Shown: positions 62,958 to 64,000 of the stretch, piece after piece
Numbering within the stretch: position 1 is the stretch's first letter
How the letters are laid out: each line of letters begins with the position of its first letter
Source: Candidatus Neomicrothrix sp. UBA881
Lineage (GTDB): Bacteria > Actinomycetota > Acidimicrobiia > Acidimicrobiales > MedAcidi-G1
Direction: 5' to 3'
NCBI GenBank assembly: GCA_002294285.1
Contig: DBFL01000056.1
Location: 1-64,000 of the forward strand
DNA length: 64,000 nucleotides
Position numbers and translations under genes: made by a program
Notes under the pieces: generated by a model
What the model was told of the DNA's origin: nothing
The model's input: only the letters and a program-made list of their open reading frames with translations
The model's database searches: none

Positions 62958-63972
62958 TATTGCCTTTTAGTGAATCTCGGGTTTGTCTTTGTAAGAGCAT
63001 CGCGTCTCCAAAGGAAAGAAACCTGTAATTCTCAGATAGTGCTTCTTCATATAAGAGTCTCCATCTTTCTCCTACAAATGCATCAAGCATTATAAGTAAA
63101 GTTGATTTCGGAAGATGGAAATTGGTTAGTAAAACATCAACAATTTTAAATTCAAATGGACGCTTTATGAAAATATCAGTTCTTCCTTTCAATCCTTTTA
63201 AGGCTGCTGTTTCGAGCGCACGAACTGTTGTTGTACCAACTGCAATAACTCTTTTTGCTGCACTGCACTTTTGGAAAACATTTTCTGATACTTCATAAAA
63301 TTCAGAATGCATTTTGTGATCTTCGATTTTCTGTGAACTGATTGGTCTAAATGTGTCTAGTCCAACCACTAGCTCAACAAATTCAATTCTCGCTCCTTTT
63401 GCAACACACCTTTCGAGCAACTCTTCTGTTATATGTAAACCCGCAGTAGGTGCAGCAGATGACTTAGCGTTTTGGCTGTATATAGTCTGGTACCTGTCCT
63501 GGTCATCTAATTTCTTATTTATGTAAGGAGGGAGTGGCATTTCACCGTATTTTTCAAATGCTTTAATCTGATCACCATCTACATCTATACGTACTTTTCT
63601 TATACCTTCGCCAAGATCTTCTAGTACTTCAATTCCAAAATCTTCACCAAATTTGAAAAATGTTCCTGCTTTTATGCGTCGACTGGGTTTAACCAATGCC
63701 TCCCAATAAAGTTCGGATTCGGTTCTCTCCAATAAGAGGATTTCTACTTTGCCACCGGTTGGTTTTTTGGTATGGAAACGCGCTGGTAAAACTCGTGTGT
63801 TGTTTAGGACGATTAAATCACCTTCTTTAATCATTTCAGGAAAATCATTCATCGTTGAATGCTTTATTTGATTGTCTATATCCGTTAAGAGACGAGAATC
63901 TGTTCTAACCGGCAGTGGCTTTTGGGCTATCAAGGCTTTCGGAAGGTTGTAATCAAAATCATCAAGATTCAT
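62947..63972 (-). CDS. queA: S-adenosylmethionine:tRNA ribosyltransferase-isomerase
   Basis: It transfers and rearranges the ribosyl part of SAM onto preQ1-tRNA to make epoxyqueuosine. N-terminal LDDFDYNLPKALIAQKPLP, then DLIVLNNTRVLPARF, SSAAPTAGLHITEELL and VGTTTVRALETA are family motifs. 341 aa, normal. It is encoded next to tgt. The remaining 28 bp to the window edge show nothing; ruvB often lies upstream but is not in view. Confidence 0.96.
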   Translation of the reverse strand: MNLDDFDYNLPKALIAQKPLPVRTDSRLLTDIDNQIKHSTMNDFPEMIKEGDLIVLNNTRVLPARFHTKKPTGGKVEILLLERTESELYWEALVKPSRRIKAGTFFKFGEDFGIEVLEDLGEGIRKVRIDVDGDQIKAFEKYGEMPLPPYINKKLDDQDRYQTIYSQNAKSSAAPTAGLHITEELLERCVAKGARIEFVELVVGLDTFRPISSQKIEDHKMHSEFYEVSENVFQKCSAAKRVIAVGTTTVRALETAALKGLKGRTDIFIKRPFEFKIVDVLLTNFHLPKSTLLIMLDAFVGERWRLLYEEALSENYRFLSFGDAMLLQRQTRDSLKGNNES

Positions 63973-64000
63973 AAAACCCTACTTTAGAAGCTTTTAGTAT

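Noticed and set aside
63973..64000. preQ1 riboswitch ahead of queA-tgt
   Set aside because: Only 28 bases remain before the window edge and they show no such motif; nothing can be concluded.
1..64000. Mobile elements, prophage, CRISPR arrays, toxin-antitoxin or defence genes
   Set aside because: I saw no transposase, integrase, spaced direct repeats or defence-family proteins; every frame of length is housekeeping and composition looks even throughout.

Overview
The window is a gene-dense chromosome segment of an actinobacterium. The evidence is the 5' end of a 16S gene with an Acidimicrobiia-like start, an actinobacterial integration host factor (mIHF), a class A penicillin-binding protein with PASTA repeats, a PriA without a Walker A motif, and the gene order argCJBDFRGH beside pheST and infC-rpmI-rplT. 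Base composition looks low for the phylum (by eye about 40-45% GC). Genes overlap by 1-17 bases almost everywhere and there are no mobile elements, so this looks like a streamlined genome, perhaps a free-living aquatic Acidimicrobiia. Genus cannot be read from the window.

Layout, left to right. 1-700: start of 16S rRNA (minus strand) with its leader, boxB/boxA-like antitermination site and promoter. 702-5267: tyrS (minus), then divergent plus-strand PASTA penicillin-binding protein and a small membrane protein. 5273-14541: one tightly overlapping arginine operon (argC-J-B-D-F-R-G-H) ending in a thioesterase and a NUDIX hydrolase, driven by a promoter covered by two ArgR-type boxes. 14582-21243: quinone oxidoreductase, pheT, pheS, an rRNA/tRNA methyltransferase, rplT, rpmI, infC. 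21482-25222: a DUF1844-like gene, hisG, ribD, a moaB/mog-type gene and a dienelactone hydrolase.

25226-63972 is a 39-kb run of minus-strand housekeeping genes. Read in the direction of transcription it begins with queA-tgt and yajC-secD-secF, rel, hisS-aspS, rarA, a membrane protein, alaS and ruvX-mltG. It continues with the shikimate genes aroE-aroK-aroB-aroQ, then pepQ, efp and nusB. It ends with the pyrimidine operon pyrR-pyrB-pyrC-carA-carB-pyrD-pyrF, followed by mihF-gmk-rpoZ-coaBC-metK-priA-def-fmt-rsmB. The pathways are nearly complete units: ornithine-cycle arginine synthesis, UMP synthesis from glutamine and aspartate, the middle of the shikimate pathway, and protein-export, tRNA-charging and initiation functions. 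Genes usually found inside such clusters (aroC, apt, pyrK, rpe, other rib genes) are not at their expected positions.

No defence island, phage, IS element or CRISPR array is present. The most interesting signals are regulatory: (i) a PyrR-binding hairpin abutting the pyrR ribosome-binding site, with a strong intrinsic terminator encoded inside the first codons of pyrR; (ii) infC apparently starting at AUA, overlapped by an 8-codon upstream reading frame; (iii) a likely leaderless argC promoter overlapped by tandem ARG boxes. Protein-level oddities are a Tgt that lacks its three zinc-binding cysteines and a roughly 100-residue insertion in the transpeptidase domain of the penicillin-binding protein.
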